DNA of 64,000 nucleotides from Mycobacterium rhizamassiliense (GCF_900157375.1 NZ_LT721901.1:1669278-1733277), one strand, 5' to 3'; counted from the stretch's first letter, positions 25,929 to 37,201 are shown. Made by a program: numbers and translations. Notes: generated by a model from the sequence alone, not told the origin.

Positions 25929-26158
25929 CCGACCCGAGGTGCAGCAGGTAGTCGTCGCGGGGGCGTGCACAAGCCCCGACCGGCGGGCGAAGTCCGGTCT
26001 CTACTGGCGCGCGAAGGGCAGCGCAATGGGTTCAACTCCCTCCTAACACCGCAGCCCAGCATTGCGCACAGGTGACGGGGCACGGTTCACGGCACATCAC
26101 CGCGTGCAGATCCGTGACGACGAGGGTGGGCAAGGGGCATACACCTCGCGGTGGGACG

Positions 26159-26190
26159 AAAAAGTCCCGTTCCCTTTCGAGAGCGGGACC
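26159..26190 (-). terminator. Rho-independent terminator after tRNA-Leu
   Basis: Read on the minus strand, GGTCCCG and CGGGAC form a stem around a loop of about 14 bases, followed at once by TTTTT. It lies 35 bases after the 3' end of tRNA-Leu, the expected place for its terminator. Such U-tract terminators are uncommon in mycobacteria. Confidence 0.65.
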
Positions 26191-26224
26191 TTTGGTCGCG
26201 TGTGCAGTTCATCGAACTGCTTGT

Positions 26225-26309
26225 GGTGGGCGAAGGGGGACTTGAACCCCCACGTCCCGAAGGACACTGGCACCTGAAGCCAGCGCGTCTGCCATTCCGC
26301 CACTCGCCC
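26225..26309 (-). tRNA. tRNA-Leu (CAG)
   Basis: The 85-base gene folds as a class II tRNA. The acceptor GGGCGAG pairs with TTCGCCC, and the T arm is GGGGG-TTCAAGT-CCCCC. The anticodon stem CTGGC/GCCAG holds the loop TTCAGGT (anticodon CAG), and the variable arm is GTCC-TTC-GGAC. The 3' CCA is encoded. Mtb has leuT at the same place, just upstream of fhaA. Confidence 0.95.
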
Positions 26310-26563
26310 GGGGAAAACAACCGATGGACCATATCACTGTAGTGGGCGCTCGCCCCAACCGCTGCGGCGGCCCGTTCGGCCCCCGGGCGCACGGCCACCT
26401 CATCGCGCGTTGTTTTGAGCTGCGGCGATCCAATTCTCAGGATTTTCCCGGTGACGCCGCGCGGCGGTATCCCGATAACATGCTGGGGTGATGCGACACG
26501 CGGGTGGAGCCGTTTGCCTTGCGCCGGCGATATACCGCGGTAAGTGCGGGGGAACGCTAGGGG

Positions 26564-28339
26564 ATGGGTAGCCAAAAAGGGCTCGCCGCGAGGATCGAGC
26601 GCAGGCTCGAATCGACCGTCGGCGATGCGTTTGCCCGTTTGTTCGGGGGATCGATTGTCCCGCAAGAGGTTGAAGCCCTATTGCGTCGGGAAGCCGAAGA
26701 AGGTGTGCGTCCGCTGCAGGGCAATCGCCTTTTGGCGCCCAATGAGTACATCATTACCCTCGGTGTGCACGACTTTGAGAACGTGCGGGCCGATCGAGGT
26801 CTCACGTCGAGCGCCTTCGCGAGGTACTTGGCCGACTATATCGATGAACAGGGGTGGCAAACGTATGGTGATGTGGTCGTCAGGTTCGAGCAATTGCCGA
26901 ACCTGCATACCGGCCAGTTCCGCGCCCGCGGTGCTGTCAACCCCGATGTCGAGCCCCGCCCGACCCTCAGCGATTCCGCCCGGCCACAATCAAATCAGGC
27001 GTTCACCGCAGAACCAGGAGTACCACCGATGACTGACAATTCGAGTTACCGCGGCGGTCAGGGGCAGGGTCGGCCCGGCGATGAGTATCCCGACGACCGC
27101 CACGGTCGTCCGCCGGAGGATCCGCGCGGCGGCCAAGAGCCGCCGGGCGGCCAGGACGCCCGCGGCGGATACCCGCAAGAGCAGGGTGGCTACCCACCGC
27201 AGGGCGGATACGCGCCTCGCCCCGATCAGGGTGGCCAACAGGGCTACGGCGGCGGTTACCCCGACCAGCAGCAGGGCGGGCAGCAGGGTTACGGCGGCGG
27301 CTACCCCGACCAACAGCAGGGCGGCGGCTACCCACCCCCAGGCGGATACCAACCCCCCGCCGGCTACAGCGGCCAGGGCTACGACCAGCGCGGCGGCTAC
27401 CCCGACCAGCAACAGGGCGGCGGCTACCCACCCCCAGGCGGATACCAACCCCCCGCCGGCTACAGCGGCCAGGGCTACGAGCAACCGCAGGGCGCCCAAC
27501 CGGGCTACGGCGGCGGCTACCCCGACCAGCAACAGGGCGGCGGCTACCCACCCCAGGGCGGCGGCCCGCAGGGCTACGGCGGCGGTCAGCAGGGCGCGGG
27601 CCCGCAGGGCTACGAGGCCGGCCAGCAGGGCGGCGGGCAGCAGGGCTATGGCGGCTATGGCGGCCAAGGTGCGACTGAGCAGGGTCGACCGGGCTACCCC
27701 GAGCAGGGCGGCTACGAGCAGCAGAGTGGCGGCTACGAGCAAGGCGGCTACGAGCAACCGGCCGGCGGCTACGACCAGGGCTACCAGCAAGGCGGCCAGG
27801 GGTACGGCCAACAGGAGTACGGCCAGTCGGGCGGCGACTACACGCAGTACGCCGAAAGCGTCCCCGGCGCCGGTTACGACCAGGGCTACCAACAGGACCA
27901 GGGCTACCAGCAGGGCGGCGGCGGATACGCCGAGACCCAGCACCGCGAGTACGACTACGGCCAGTCCGGTGACTACGGCCAATCCGGTGACTATGGCCAG
28001 CAGGCGGGCGGCGGATACGGCGGCGGGTATGGCGGCGGCTACGGTTCCGCCGGCACCACGGTGACGCTGCAGCTCGACGACGGCAGCGGCCGCACCTACC
28101 AATTGCGCGAAGGCTCCAACATCGTCGGTCGCGGGCAGGACGCCCAGTTCCGGCTGCCGGACACCGGCGTCTCGCGCCGTCACCTGGAGATCCGCTGGGA
28201 CGGGCAGGTCGCGCTGCTGTCCGACCTCAACTCCACTAACGGCACCACCGTCAACAACGCACCAGTACAGGAGTGGCAGTTGGCCGATGGCGACGTGATC
28301 CGGTTGGGCCACTCAGAGATCATCGTTCGGATTCACTGA
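26564..28339 (+). CDS. fhaA: FHA-domain protein FhaA with N-terminal FhaA-type domain
   Basis: The 591-residue protein has three parts. The N-terminal domain ([20 protein letters not shown], about 1-120) is typical of FhaA. A Gly/Tyr/Gln/Pro-rich repeat region covers about 160-495. The C-terminal FHA domain (about 500-591) has the phosphothreonine-binding residues in [21 protein letters not shown] and LNSTNGT. FhaA binds PknB-phosphorylated proteins, including the MviN/MurJ pseudokinase domain, to restrain peptidoglycan synthesis. It is longer than the 527-residue Mtb protein because of the repeats. It starts the pknB operon and is the counterpart of Rv0020c. Confidence 0.93.
   Translation: MGSQKGLAARIERRLESTVGDAFARLFGGSIVPQEVEALLRREAEEGVRPLQGNRLLAPNEYIITLGVHDFENVRADRGLTSSAFARYLADYIDEQGWQTYGDVVVRFEQLPNLHTGQFRARGAVNPDVEPRPTLSDSARPQSNQAFTAEPGVPPMTDNSSYRGGQGQGRPGDEYPDDRHGRPPEDPRGGQEPPGGQDARGGYPQEQGGYPPQGGYAPRPDQGGQQGYGGGYPDQQQGGQQGYGGGYPDQQQGGGYPPPGGYQPPAGYSGQGYDQRGGYPDQQQGGGYPPPGGYQPPAGYSGQGYEQPQGAQPGYGGGYPDQQQGGGYPPQGGGPQGYGGGQQGAGPQGYEAGQQGGGQQGYGGYGGQGATEQGRPGYPEQGGYEQQSGGYEQGGYEQPAGGYDQGYQQGGQGYGQQEYGQSGGDYTQYAESVPGAGYDQGYQQDQGYQQGGGGYAETQHREYDYGQSGDYGQSGDYGQQAGGGYGGGYGGGYGSAGTTVTLQLDDGSGRTYQLREGSNIVGRGQDAQFRLPDTGVSRRHLEIRWDGQVALLSDLNSTNGTTVNNAPVQEWQLADGDVIRLGHSEIIVRIH
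27229..27560 (+). repeat. 96-bp in-frame tandem repeats in fhaA
   Basis: A near-identical unit of 96 bases (32 codons) recurs with a shift of 96 bases, for example 27325 against 27421. It encodes [20 protein letters not shown] and YPDQQQ segments. Shorter, less regular copies of [12 protein letters not shown] flank it. Because units are multiples of three, copy-number variation keeps the frame. Confidence 0.85.
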
Positions 28340-28464
28340 TCGCACCGGGCTTGAGCTGCCGTGCTTCGCCCCGCGTCGACCACCTCCCAAGTATCGTGAC
28401 GTTGCTGATGTGCTCGGTGTCACGGGTTCGGGTTGCGACGCCAGGACGGAAAGGACGACGCCAG

Positions 28465-28932
28465 ATGCAGGGACTAGTGCTGCAGCTGACGCGTGCCGGA
28501 TTTCTCATGCTGTTATGGGTATTCATCTGGTCGGTCTTGCGGATCCTGAAGACCGACATCTACGCACCTACCGGGGCCGTCATGGTGCGCCGTGGCCTGG
28601 CGCTGCGCGGGACGCTGCTGCCCTCGCGTCAGCGCGGTCACGCGGCGCGCTACCTGGTGGTCACCGAGGGGGCCTTGGCGGGTGCGCGCATCACGCTCAG
28701 CGGACAGCCGGTGCTGATCGGCCGCGCCGACGATTCGACGCTGGTGCTCACCGACGACTACGCCTCGACGCGGCACGCCCGGCTATCGCAGCGCGGCTCG
28801 GAATGGTACGTCGAGGATCTAGGATCGACCAACGGCACATACCTTGACAGGGCGAAAGTGACGACTGCGGTACGAGTTCCAATCGGGACGCCGGTTCGGA
28901 TCGGCAAAACGGCAATCGAGTTGCGCCCGTGA
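28465..28932 (+). CDS. fhaB: membrane-anchored FHA-domain protein FhaB (FipA)
   Basis: The 155-residue protein, the Rv0019c length, has one N-terminal membrane segment (AGFLMLLWVFIWSVLRILKT) and a cytoplasmic FHA domain at about 65-155. The phosphothreonine-binding residues are in LIGRADDSTLVLTDDYASTR and DLGSTNGTYLD. FhaB/FipA bridges FtsZ and FtsQ in division under PknA control in Mtb. Its stop overlaps the pstP start (GTGA). Confidence 0.93.
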   Translation: MQGLVLQLTRAGFLMLLWVFIWSVLRILKTDIYAPTGAVMVRRGLALRGTLLPSRQRGHAARYLVVTEGALAGARITLSGQPVLIGRADDSTLVLTDDYASTRHARLSQRGSEWYVEDLGSTNGTYLDRAKVTTAVRVPIGTPVRIGKTAIELRP

Positions 28933-30443
28933 GCCTGGTCCTGCGATACGCCGCCCGCAGCGACAGGGGCCTGGTCCGCACCAATAACGAAGACTCGGTT
29001 TACGCCGGCGCGCGACTGCTGGCTTTGGCCGACGGCATGGGCGGCCACGCCGCCGGCGAGGTGGCCTCCCAGTTGGTGATCGCCGCGCTGGCGCACCTCG
29101 ACGACGACGAGCCGGGCGGCGACCTGCTGGCCAAGCTCGACACGGCGGTGCGCTCCGGCAACGCGGCCATTGCCGCGCAGGTCGAGATGGAGCCCGACCT
29201 CGAAGGGATGGGCACCACCCTCACCGCAATCCTGTTCGCGGGCAACCGTCTTGGGCTCGTGCACATCGGCGACTCGCGTGGCTACATGATGCGCGACGGC
29301 GAACTCACCCAGATCACCAAGGACGACACGTTCGTCCAGACCCTGGTAGACGAGGGCCGCATCACCCGGGAAGAGGCGCACAGCCACCCGCAGCGCTCGT
29401 TGATCATGCGGGCGCTGACGGGCCACGAGGTCGAGCCCACGCTGACGATGCGTGAAGCGCGCGCCGGCGATCGCTACCTGCTCTGCTCGGACGGGTTGTC
29501 CGACCCGGTGAGCGACGAGACGATCCTCGAGGCGTTGCAGATCCCCGACGTGGCCGAGAGTGCTTACCGCCTTATCGAATTGGCGCTGCGCGGCGGCGGC
29601 CCCGACAACGTCACGGTGGTGGTCGCCGACGTCGTGGACTACGACTACGGCCAGACCCAGCCGATTCTGGCGGGCGCGGTATCGGGCGAAGAAGACCAAC
29701 TGACGCTGCCCAACACCTCGGCTGGCCGGGCCTCGGCCATCGGCGCCCGCAAGGAGGCGGCCAAACCCGTTGTGCCGCAAGAGGAGACGGCGACACGGCC
29801 GCGGTGGCCCCGGCGCCGGATGTTCATCCTCGGCACGCTGGCCGTCCTGCTGATACTCGCGGGCGTGGCCATCGGGCGGGCCATCATCCGCAGCAACTAC
29901 TACGTCGCCGACTACAACGGCATGGTGTCGATCGTGCGGGGCATCCAGGGTTCGCTGCTCGGCATGTCGTTGCACGAGCCGTATCTCGTGGGATGTCTCA
30001 ACGCGCACAACGAGTTATCCGTCATCAGCTACAGCCAATCCGGCAACCAACACGACTGCCACGTCTTGCAGTTGCAGGATCTGCGCCCCGCCGAACGCGC
30101 GCAGGTTCAAGCCGGCCTTCCCGCCGGAACCCTGGACGACGCCGAGGCGCAGTTGCGCGAACTCTCCGCCAACTCCCTGCTGCCGCCGTGTCCGCCGCCG
30201 CGCGCCACCTCACCGCCCGGCACTCCCGCCCCGATGACCGGCGCGACACCGCAGCCGAGCGTCACCGCACCTACGACGACTTCGCCCAGCGGCCCCACGA
30301 GCAGCTCGATTCCAGCTGGCCCTCCCGCCGGCACCCCCCCAGCAGCGCCCGCGACCACGTCGCCCACCGCCACTTCCCAGACGGTGACTGCGCTTCCACC
30401 ACCCCCACCTCAGCCGGGCATCGACTGCCGGGCGGTGGCATGA
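28929..30443 (+). CDS. pstP: PP2C-type Ser/Thr phosphatase PstP
   Basis: The 504-residue protein starts at GTG 28929. Its PP2C domain (about 1-240) shows the metal-binding and catalytic motifs ALADGMGGHAAGE, LVHIGDSRGYM, LCSDGLSD and GGPDNVTVVV. One membrane segment lies at about 298-319 (MFILGTLAVLLILAGVAIGR), and an external Pro/Thr/Ser-rich tail follows. PstP dephosphorylates PknA and PknB and their substrates. It overlaps fhaB at its start and rodA at its end by four bases each. Confidence 0.95.
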   Translation: MSLVLRYAARSDRGLVRTNNEDSVYAGARLLALADGMGGHAAGEVASQLVIAALAHLDDDEPGGDLLAKLDTAVRSGNAAIAAQVEMEPDLEGMGTTLTAILFAGNRLGLVHIGDSRGYMMRDGELTQITKDDTFVQTLVDEGRITREEAHSHPQRSLIMRALTGHEVEPTLTMREARAGDRYLLCSDGLSDPVSDETILEALQIPDVAESAYRLIELALRGGGPDNVTVVVADVVDYDYGQTQPILAGAVSGEEDQLTLPNTSAGRASAIGARKEAAKPVVPQEETATRPRWPRRRMFILGTLAVLLILAGVAIGRAIIRSNYYVADYNGMVSIVRGIQGSLLGMSLHEPYLVGCLNAHNELSVISYSQSGNQHDCHVLQLQDLRPAERAQVQAGLPAGTLDDAEAQLRELSANSLLPPCPPPRATSPPGTPAPMTGATPQPSVTAPTTTSPSGPTSSSIPAGPPAGTPPAAPATTSPTATSQTVTALPPPPPQPGIDCRAVA

Positions 30444-31849
30444 CCACGCAGATCCAACCACCGGTCGCGGTCACCCCGCCGCTGCCCACCAGGCGCAACG
30501 CCGAGGTGGCGTTGCTGTGCTTCGCGGCGGTGATCACCGTCGCCGCCCTGCTGATCGTCGAGGCGAACCAGCAGCGCGGCCTGCGCTGGGACCTGACCGC
30601 GTACGGGCTGGTCTTCCTGCTCGTGTTCGGCGGCGCGCACCTGACCCTTAGGCGCTTCGCCCCGTATGCCGACCCGTTGCTGCTGCCAATTGTCGCGCTG
30701 CTCAACGGACTTGGCTTGGTAATGATCCACCGCCTCGATCTCGTCACCAATGAACTCAGCGGCCACCATCACGCCAGCGCCAGCCAGCAGATGTTGTGGA
30801 CCCTGGTCGGTGTCGCCGCGTTCGCGCTCGTGATCACCTTCCTGAAGGATCATCGGCAGCTCGGACGCTACAGCTACATCTACGGCCTCGCGGGTCTGAT
30901 CTTCTTGGCGATCCCCGCGCTGCTGCCGGCGTCGTTGTCCGAGCAGAACGGCGCCAAGATCTGGATTCGCTTCCCGGGCTTCTCAATTCAGCCCGCGGAG
31001 TTCTCCAAGATCTTGCTGCTGATCTTTTTCTCCGCGGTGCTGGTCGCCAAGCGCGGTCTGTTCACCAGCGTCGGCAAGCACCTAATGGGCATGACCCTGC
31101 CCCGCCCGCGCGACCTCGCCCCGCTGCTGGCGGCCTGGGTGATCTCGGTGGGCGTGATGGTCTTCGAGAAGGACCTCGGCACGTCGCTGTTGCTCTACGC
31201 CTCGTTCCTGGTGGTGGTTTACCTTGCCACCCAACGGTTTAGCTGGGTCGTCATCGGGCTGGTGTTGTTCACCGCCGGCAGCGCCGTCGCGTATTTCATC
31301 TTCGAGCACGTCCGCATTCGGGTGCAGATGTGGTGGGACCCGTTCTCCGACCCCGACGGCCACGGCTATCAGATCGTGCAGTCGCTGTTCAGCTTTGCCA
31401 CCGGCGGCATCTTCGGCACCGGCCTGGGCAACGGTCAGCCCGACACCGTGCCCGCCGCCTCGACCGACTTCATCACCGCCGCGTTCGGCGAAGAGCTCGG
31501 ATTGGTGGGGCTGTCCAGCATTTTGATGCTCTACACCATCGTCATCGTGCGCGGCCTGCGCACCGCGATCGCGTCGCGCGACAGCTTCGGCAAGCTGCTG
31601 GCCGCGGGTCTGGCCTCGACGCTGGCGATCCAGCTGTTCATCGTCGTCGGCGGGGTAACCCAGCTCATCCCGCTGACCGGACTGACCACGCCGTGGATGT
31701 CCTACGGCGGATCGTCGCTGCTGGCGAACTACGTGCTGCTGGCCATCCTGGCCCGGGTCTCGCACAGCGCCCGCCACCCGTCGCGGAACCGTGTCCGCGA
31801 CACGTCGCCGATCGCGGCGGCCGGCACCGAGGTGATCGAGCGGGTATGA
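30440..31849 (+). CDS. rodA: SEDS-family peptidoglycan glycosyltransferase RodA
   Basis: The 469-residue protein has the Mtb RodA length and about eleven or twelve membrane segments. SEDS-family signatures are IRFPGFSIQPAEFSKILLLI, VMVFEKDLGTSLLLYASFLV and TTPWMSYGGSSLLANYVLLA. The Asp in EKDLGTS is the conserved residue needed for glycan polymerisation. It works with the adjacent class B PBP in cell elongation. It starts in an ATGA overlap with pstP and ends in one with pbpA. Confidence 0.95.
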   Translation: MTTQIQPPVAVTPPLPTRRNAEVALLCFAAVITVAALLIVEANQQRGLRWDLTAYGLVFLLVFGGAHLTLRRFAPYADPLLLPIVALLNGLGLVMIHRLDLVTNELSGHHHASASQQMLWTLVGVAAFALVITFLKDHRQLGRYSYIYGLAGLIFLAIPALLPASLSEQNGAKIWIRFPGFSIQPAEFSKILLLIFFSAVLVAKRGLFTSVGKHLMGMTLPRPRDLAPLLAAWVISVGVMVFEKDLGTSLLLYASFLVVVYLATQRFSWVVIGLVLFTAGSAVAYFIFEHVRIRVQMWWDPFSDPDGHGYQIVQSLFSFATGGIFGTGLGNGQPDTVPAASTDFITAAFGEELGLVGLSSILMLYTIVIVRGLRTAIASRDSFGKLLAAGLASTLAIQLFIVVGGVTQLIPLTGLTTPWMSYGGSSLLANYVLLAILARVSHSARHPSRNRVRDTSPIAAAGTEVIERV

Positions 31850-33324
31850 ACACGTCTCTACGCCGGATCTCGGTGACCGTGATGGCGTTGATCGTGCTGC
31901 TGTTGCTCAACGCGACCATGACGCAGGTCTTCGCCGCCGACAGCCTGCGCTCGGATCCGCGCAACCAGCGGGTGCTGCTCGACGAGTACTCCCGCCAGCG
32001 CGGACAGATCATCGCCGGCGGGCAGCTGCTGGCCTATTCGGTGGCCACCGACAGCCGCTACCGGTTCCTGCGGGTGTACCCCAACCCCGCGGTGTACGCG
32101 CCGCTCACCGGCTTCTATTCACTGCGCTATTCCAGCTCGGGCCTGGAGCGCGCCGAGGACCCACTGCTGAACGGCTCCGACGAGCGGCTGTTCGGGCGCA
32201 GGCTGGCCGACTTCTTCACCGGCCGCGACCCGCGCGGCGGCAACGTCGACACCACAATCAACCCGCGGGTCCAGCAGGCGGCCTGGGACGCGATGCAGCA
32301 GGGCTGCGGCGGCCCCGCGTGCAAGGGCGCCGTCGTCGCGCTGGAGCCCTCCACCGGCAAAATTCTGGCCATGGTGTCCTCGCCGTCGTATGACCCCAAC
32401 CTGCTGGCGTCGCACGACCCCGAGGTGCAGGCGCAGGCGTGGCAGCGGCTGCGCGACGACCCCAACAACCCGCTGCTCAACCGGGCTATCTCGGAGACCT
32501 ATCCGCCCGGCTCGACGTTCAAGGTGATCACCACCGCGGCGGCGCTGCAGTCCGGTGCGTCCGACACCCAGCAGTTGACGGCGGCACCTACCATTCCGCT
32601 GCCGAACAGCACGGCCACCCTGGAGAACTACGGCGGCACGCCCTGCGGCAGCGACCCGACCGTGACGCTGCGCAAGGCGTTCGCCCTGTCGTGTAACACC
32701 GCGTTCGTCCAGCTGGGCATGCTCACCGGGGCCGACGCGCTGCGCAGCATGGCCCGCGCGTTCGGCCTGGACAGCACGCCGAGCGTGATCCCATTGCAGG
32801 TCGCCGAGTCGACGATCGGGATCATCCCGGACGCCGCCGCCCTGGGCATGTCGAGCATCGGTCAGAAGGACGTTGCCGTGACGCCACTGGAGAACGCCGA
32901 GATCGCGGCTACCATCGCGAACGGCGGCGTAGCGATGCAGCCGTACCTGATCGACAGCCTGCGCGGACCAGACCTTGCCGTCATCAGCACCACCGCGCCG
33001 TACCAGCAGCGCCGCGCCGTCTCACCGCAGGTCGCCGCTAAGCTAACAGAGCTGATGATCGGCGCCGAGAAGGACGCGCAGCAGAAAGGGGCCATTCCCG
33101 GCGTGCAGATCGCATCCAAGACCGGTACCGCGGAGCATGGCACCGACCCGCGCAACACTCCGCCGCACGCGTGGTACATCGCGTTCGCGCCCGCGCAGAG
33201 CCCGAAGGTGGCCGTGGCCGTGCTCGTCGAGAACGGCGCCGACCGGCTGTCGGCGACGGGTGGCGCGCTCGCCGCGCCGATCGGCCGGGCCGTCATCCAA
33301 GCCGCACTGCAGGGGGGGCCATGA
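31846..33324 (+). CDS. pbpA: class B penicillin-binding protein PbpA
   Basis: The 492-residue protein has one N-terminal membrane anchor (about 10-30), a dimerisation region and a transpeptidase domain. The three active-site motifs are SxxK in [12 protein letters not shown], SxN in [10 protein letters not shown] and KTG in [11 protein letters not shown]. PbpA cross-links peptidoglycan with RodA and is regulated by PknB phosphorylation in mycobacteria. It is coupled to rodA and pknA by ATGA overlaps. Confidence 0.95.
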   Translation: MNTSLRRISVTVMALIVLLLLNATMTQVFAADSLRSDPRNQRVLLDEYSRQRGQIIAGGQLLAYSVATDSRYRFLRVYPNPAVYAPLTGFYSLRYSSSGLERAEDPLLNGSDERLFGRRLADFFTGRDPRGGNVDTTINPRVQQAAWDAMQQGCGGPACKGAVVALEPSTGKILAMVSSPSYDPNLLASHDPEVQAQAWQRLRDDPNNPLLNRAISETYPPGSTFKVITTAAALQSGASDTQQLTAAPTIPLPNSTATLENYGGTPCGSDPTVTLRKAFALSCNTAFVQLGMLTGADALRSMARAFGLDSTPSVIPLQVAESTIGIIPDAAALGMSSIGQKDVAVTPLENAEIAATIANGGVAMQPYLIDSLRGPDLAVISTTAPYQQRRAVSPQVAAKLTELMIGAEKDAQQKGAIPGVQIASKTGTAEHGTDPRNTPPHAWYIAFAPAQSPKVAVAVLVENGADRLSATGGALAAPIGRAVIQAALQGGP

Positions 33325-34610
33325 GTCCGCGCGTGGGGGTGACGCTGTCCGGGCGGTATCGCCTGCAGCGCTTGATCGCCACCGGCGGCATGGGCCAGGT
33401 CTGGGAGGCGGTGGACAGCCGGCTGGGCCGCCGCGTCGCGGTCAAGGTGCTCAAGGGGGAGTTCTCCCAGGACCCCGAGTTCATCGAGCGGTTCCGCGCC
33501 GAGGCGCGCACCACCGCGATGCTCAACCACCCCGGCATCGCCGCCGTGCACGACTACGGCGAGAGCCAGATGGACGGGGAGGGCCGCACCGCCTACCTGG
33601 TGATGGAGCTCGTCAACGGCGAGCCGCTGAACTCGGTGCTCAAACGCACCGGCCGGCTGTCGCTGCGGCACGCGCTGGACATGCTCGAGCAGACCGGCCG
33701 CGCGCTGCAGATCGCGCACGCCGCCGGGCTGGTGCACCGCGACGTCAAGCCGGGAAACATCCTGATCACCCCGACCGGACAGGTGAAGATCACCGACTTC
33801 GGTATCGCCAAGGCCGTCGACGCCGCGCCGGTGACCCAGACCGGCATGGTGATGGGCACCGCCCAGTACATCGCGCCCGAACAGGCGCTGGGCCACGACG
33901 CGACCCCGTCCAGCGATGTCTATTCGCTGGGTGTCGTTGGCTACGAGGTGGTTTCGGGCAAGCGGCCGTTCACCGGCGACGGCGCCCTGACGGTGGCGAT
34001 GAAGCACATCAAGGAGCCGCCGCCGCCGCTGCCGCCAGAGCTGCCGCCCAACGTGCGCGAGCTCATCGAGATCACCCTGGTGAAGAACCCCGGCATGCGC
34101 TATCGCAGCGGCGGACCGTTCGCCGATGCGGTGGCCGCGGTTCGCGCCGGCCGCCGGCCGCCCAGGCCCAGCCAGTCGCCGCCGCCGGGCCGCGCCTCGC
34201 CGGCGTCCATCCCGTCGACCCAGCAGGGATCGCCGCCCCGAATCGTCCGCCGGCGGCGGCGGCCGGAGCCGCCGCGGGCAAGGGCTCGCCGTCGCACGTT
34301 CTCGTCGGGCCAGCGCGCGCTGTTGTGGGCCGCCGGGGTGCTCGGCGCGCTCGCCATCATCATCGCGGTGCTGATCGTCATCAACTCCAAGGCGGACACC
34401 CAGCAACAGCAGCAACAGCCGACCGTGACCGATACCGGCACGCCGCCGGCGTCCAAGACGCCCAGCGGTTCGGCACCCGGTCTGCGCCTGGATTGGACGG
34501 ATGGCGCGGCGATGCGCAATTCTGGTTTGCACAGCAGGCCGCCAGAACTGGGCCGGGTCGAACCCGTGACGCCCACCCGGTCGGCGGCCGGACCCGAGAT
34601 ACGGCAATGA
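33321..34610 (+). CDS. pknA: transmembrane Ser/Thr protein kinase PknA
   Basis: The 429-residue protein has a Hanks-type kinase domain at about 13-275: glycine loop [14 protein letters not shown], invariant Lys in [10 protein letters not shown], catalytic loop [10 protein letters not shown] near residue 140, TDFGIAK and activation-loop [17 protein letters not shown] Pro/Arg-rich juxtamembrane region and a membrane helix (about 333-354) follow, with a short external tail lacking PASTA repeats. PknA controls growth and division, together with PknB. The start and end overlap pbpA and pknB by four bases. Confidence 0.95.
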   Translation: MSPRVGVTLSGRYRLQRLIATGGMGQVWEAVDSRLGRRVAVKVLKGEFSQDPEFIERFRAEARTTAMLNHPGIAAVHDYGESQMDGEGRTAYLVMELVNGEPLNSVLKRTGRLSLRHALDMLEQTGRALQIAHAAGLVHRDVKPGNILITPTGQVKITDFGIAKAVDAAPVTQTGMVMGTAQYIAPEQALGHDATPSSDVYSLGVVGYEVVSGKRPFTGDGALTVAMKHIKEPPPPLPPELPPNVRELIEITLVKNPGMRYRSGGPFADAVAAVRAGRRPPRPSQSPPPGRASPASIPSTQQGSPPRIVRRRRRPEPPRARARRRTFSSGQRALLWAAGVLGALAIIIAVLIVINSKADTQQQQQQPTVTDTGTPPASKTPSGSAPGLRLDWTDGAAMRNSGLHSRPPELGRVEPVTPTRSAAGPEIRQ

Positions 34611-36487
34611 CCACCCCGCAGCACCTTTCCGACCGGTACGAACTCGGCGACATCCTCGGTTTCGGGGGCATGTCCGAAGTTCACCTGGCCCGCGACGTCC
34701 GCCTGCATCGCGACGTGGCGGTTAAGGTGCTGCGCGCCGATCTGGCCCGCGATCCCAGCTTCTATCTGCGTTTCCGCCGTGAGGCGCAGAATGCCGCCGC
34801 GCTGAACCACCCGTCCATCGTCGCGGTGTACGACACCGGGGAGGCCGAGACCCCCAGCGGTCCGCTGCCCTACATCGTCATGGAATACGTCGACGGCGTC
34901 ACCCTGCGCGACATCGTGCACAACGACGGACCGCTGCCGCCGCGGCGGGCGATCGAGATCATCGCCGACGCCTGCCAGGCGCTGAACTTCAGCCACCGCA
35001 ACGGCATCATCCACCGCGACGTCAAGCCGGCGAACATCATGATCAGCACGACGAATGCGGTCAAGGTGATGGACTTCGGCATCGCGCGCGCGATCGCCGA
35101 CAGCGGCAACAGCGTCACCCAGACCGCGGCCGTGATCGGGACCGCCCAGTATCTGTCGCCCGAGCAGGCTCGCGGCGAAACCGTCGACGCCCGCTCGGAC
35201 GTCTATTCGCTGGGTTGCGTGCTGTACGAAATCCTCACGGGGGAGCCACCTTTCACCGGCGACTCGCCCGTCGCGGTCGCCTACCAACATGTGCGGGAAG
35301 ATCCGGTGCCGCCGTCGAAGCGGCACGCGGGCATCTCCCCGGACCTCGACGCCGTCGTCCTGAAGGCGCTGGCCAAGAATCCGGACAACCGCTATCAGAC
35401 CGCCGCCGAGATGCGCACCGACCTGGTTCGGGTGCACAACGGCGAGGCGCCCGAGGCGCCCAAGGTGTTCACCGACGCCGAGCGCTCCTCGCTGCTGACC
35501 GCGACGGGCCCCAACCTTGGCGGCTCGCGCAGCGACCCACTGCCTCGCCAGAACTACGACGCCGTCGACCGCGACGACGCGGGCGGTTCGGTCGGTCGCT
35601 GGGTGGTCGCGGTCGCGGTGCTGGCGGTCCTGACCATCGTCGTCGTCATCGCGTTCAACACCTTCGGCGGCAGCTCCCGCGACGTCCAGGTGCCGGATAT
35701 GCGGGGGCAGGTGTCCGCCGACGCCATCGCCGCGCTGCAAAACCGCGGCTTCAAGACGCGCACGCTGCAAAAGCCCGACTCGTCGATTCCGCCCGACCAC
35801 GTCATCGGCACCGACCCCGGCGCCAACGCCTCGGTGGGCGCCGGCGACGAGATCACCATCAACGTCTCCACCGGCCCGGAACAGCGTGAGGTTCCCGATG
35901 TCTCGTCGCTGAGCTACTCCGACGCGGTGAGCAAACTGAAGGCCGCCGGGTTCACGAAGTTCAAGCAGACGAACTCACCGTCGACGCCGGAGCTGCTGGG
36001 CAAGGTGATCGGGACCAACCCGCCGGCGAACCAGACGTCGGCGATCACCAACGTCGTCACCGTGATCGTCGGGTCCGGGCCGGAGACCAAGCAGATCCCG
36101 GACGTCGCGGGCCAGACCGTCGACCTCGCCCAAAAGAACCTGACTGTCTACGGTTTCACCAAGCTGACCCAGACGCAGGTGGACAGCCCGCGGCCGGCAG
36201 GCGAGGTGATCGCGACCAATCCCCCTAAGGGCCAGACGGTTCCGGTCGACTCGATCGTCGAATTGCAGGTGTCCAAGGGCAATCAGTTCGTGATGCCCGA
36301 CCTGAGCGGACAGTTCTGGACCGACGCCGAGCCGCGGCTACGCGCGCTGGGCTGGACGGGGGTGCTGGACAAGGGCGCCGACGTCGACGCGGGCGGATCC
36401 CAGGCCCACCGGGTGGTGTATCAGAACCCGCCGGCCGGCGCCGGGGTCAACCGGGACGGCGTCATCACGCTGAGGTTCGGTCAGTAG
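34607..36487 (+). CDS. pknB: transmembrane Ser/Thr protein kinase PknB with four PASTA domains
   Basis: The 626-residue protein has exactly the Mtb length. The kinase domain (about 11-275) has [46 protein letters not shown] and MDFGIARA. A membrane helix lies at about 330-352, followed by four external PASTA repeats, starting near [27 protein letters not shown] and [14 protein letters not shown] domains sense muropeptides or lipid II; the kinase targets include CwlM, FhaA-partner MurJ and PbpA. Its 3' end overlaps convergent trpG by 23 bases. Confidence 0.97.
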   Translation: MTTPQHLSDRYELGDILGFGGMSEVHLARDVRLHRDVAVKVLRADLARDPSFYLRFRREAQNAAALNHPSIVAVYDTGEAETPSGPLPYIVMEYVDGVTLRDIVHNDGPLPPRRAIEIIADACQALNFSHRNGIIHRDVKPANIMISTTNAVKVMDFGIARAIADSGNSVTQTAAVIGTAQYLSPEQARGETVDARSDVYSLGCVLYEILTGEPPFTGDSPVAVAYQHVREDPVPPSKRHAGISPDLDAVVLKALAKNPDNRYQTAAEMRTDLVRVHNGEAPEAPKVFTDAERSSLLTATGPNLGGSRSDPLPRQNYDAVDRDDAGGSVGRWVVAVAVLAVLTIVVVIAFNTFGGSSRDVQVPDMRGQVSADAIAALQNRGFKTRTLQKPDSSIPPDHVIGTDPGANASVGAGDEITINVSTGPEQREVPDVSSLSYSDAVSKLKAAGFTKFKQTNSPSTPELLGKVIGTNPPANQTSAITNVVTVIVGSGPETKQIPDVAGQTVDLAQKNLTVYGFTKLTQTQVDSPRPAGEVIATNPPKGQTVPVDSIVELQVSKGNQFVMPDLSGQFWTDAEPRLRALGWTGVLDKGADVDAGGSQAHRVVYQNPPAGAGVNRDGVITLRFGQ

Positions 36488-37163
36488 CTCCGGGATCCGG
36501 CGGGAAGTGCGGCCGCACCGCGGCGCGGACCTCGTTCTCCAGTCGGCGCACCAGGGTGTCGTCGCGCGACCATCCGCAGTAGGCCAGCCAGTTGGCCAGC
36601 ATCCGGTGCCCGCCCTCGGTCAGGATCGACTCCGGGTGGAACTGCACGCCGTGGATCGGCAGCTCGGTGTGGCGCACGCCCATGATCACCCCGCTGCGGG
36701 TGTGGGCGGTGACCTCCAGGCTCGCGGGCAGCGACTCGGGCAGGATGGTCAGCGAGTGGTACCGGGTCGCCGTAAATGGGTCCGGAAGTCCTTGTAGCAC
36801 ACCGACATTGGTGTGCAATACGCTGCTGGTCTTGCCGTGCAGCAACTCGGGCGCGCGGTCGACGGATGCCCCGAATGCCACGCCGATGGCCTGGTGGCCC
36901 AGGCAGACCCCCAGCAGCGGCGTGCGCGCGGCGGCACACGCGTGCACCAACGGAATCGACGCGCCCGCGCGCTCCGGGGTGCCGGGGCCGGGGCTGAGCA
37001 GCACGCCGTCGAACTGCGCGGCGACGGCGGCGTGTTCGTCTGCGGGGTCGGTCAGCCGGGCGTCGTCGTTGCGCCACACCTCGGCCTCAACACCGAGCTG
37101 TCCCAGGTACTGCACCAGGTTGAACACGAAGCTGTCGTAGTTGTCGACAACCAGGATCCGCAT
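36465..37163 (-). CDS. trpG: glutamine amidotransferase, anthranilate/aminodeoxychorismate synthase component II
   Basis: The 232-residue protein starts MRILVVDNYDSFVFNLVQYL and has the class I amidotransferase triad: Cys in LLGVCLGHQAIG, and His and Glu in VQFHPESIL. It supplies ammonia from glutamine to chorismate-using partners for tryptophan or folate synthesis. The gene corresponds to Rv0013, often called trpG or pabA. I chose ATG 37163 for the Mtb length; an ATG two codons upstream also exists. Confidence 0.92.
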   Translation of the reverse strand: MRILVVDNYDSFVFNLVQYLGQLGVEAEVWRNDDARLTDPADEHAAVAAQFDGVLLSPGPGTPERAGASIPLVHACAAARTPLLGVCLGHQAIGVAFGASVDRAPELLHGKTSSVLHTNVGVLQGLPDPFTATRYHSLTILPESLPASLEVTAHTRSGVIMGVRHTELPIHGVQFHPESILTEGGHRMLANWLAYCGWSRDDTLVRRLENEVRAAVRPHFPPDPGATDRTSA

Positions 37164-37201
37164 CGTCACAGGTTACCGCCCGGCCCAGGTCGCACCGCCG
37201 C

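Noticed and set aside
26544..27032. Alternative plus-strand frame overlapping the start of fhaA
   Set aside because: It overlaps fhaA in another frame, is Arg/Ser/Pro-rich and has no homology; fhaA has a certain N-terminal domain.
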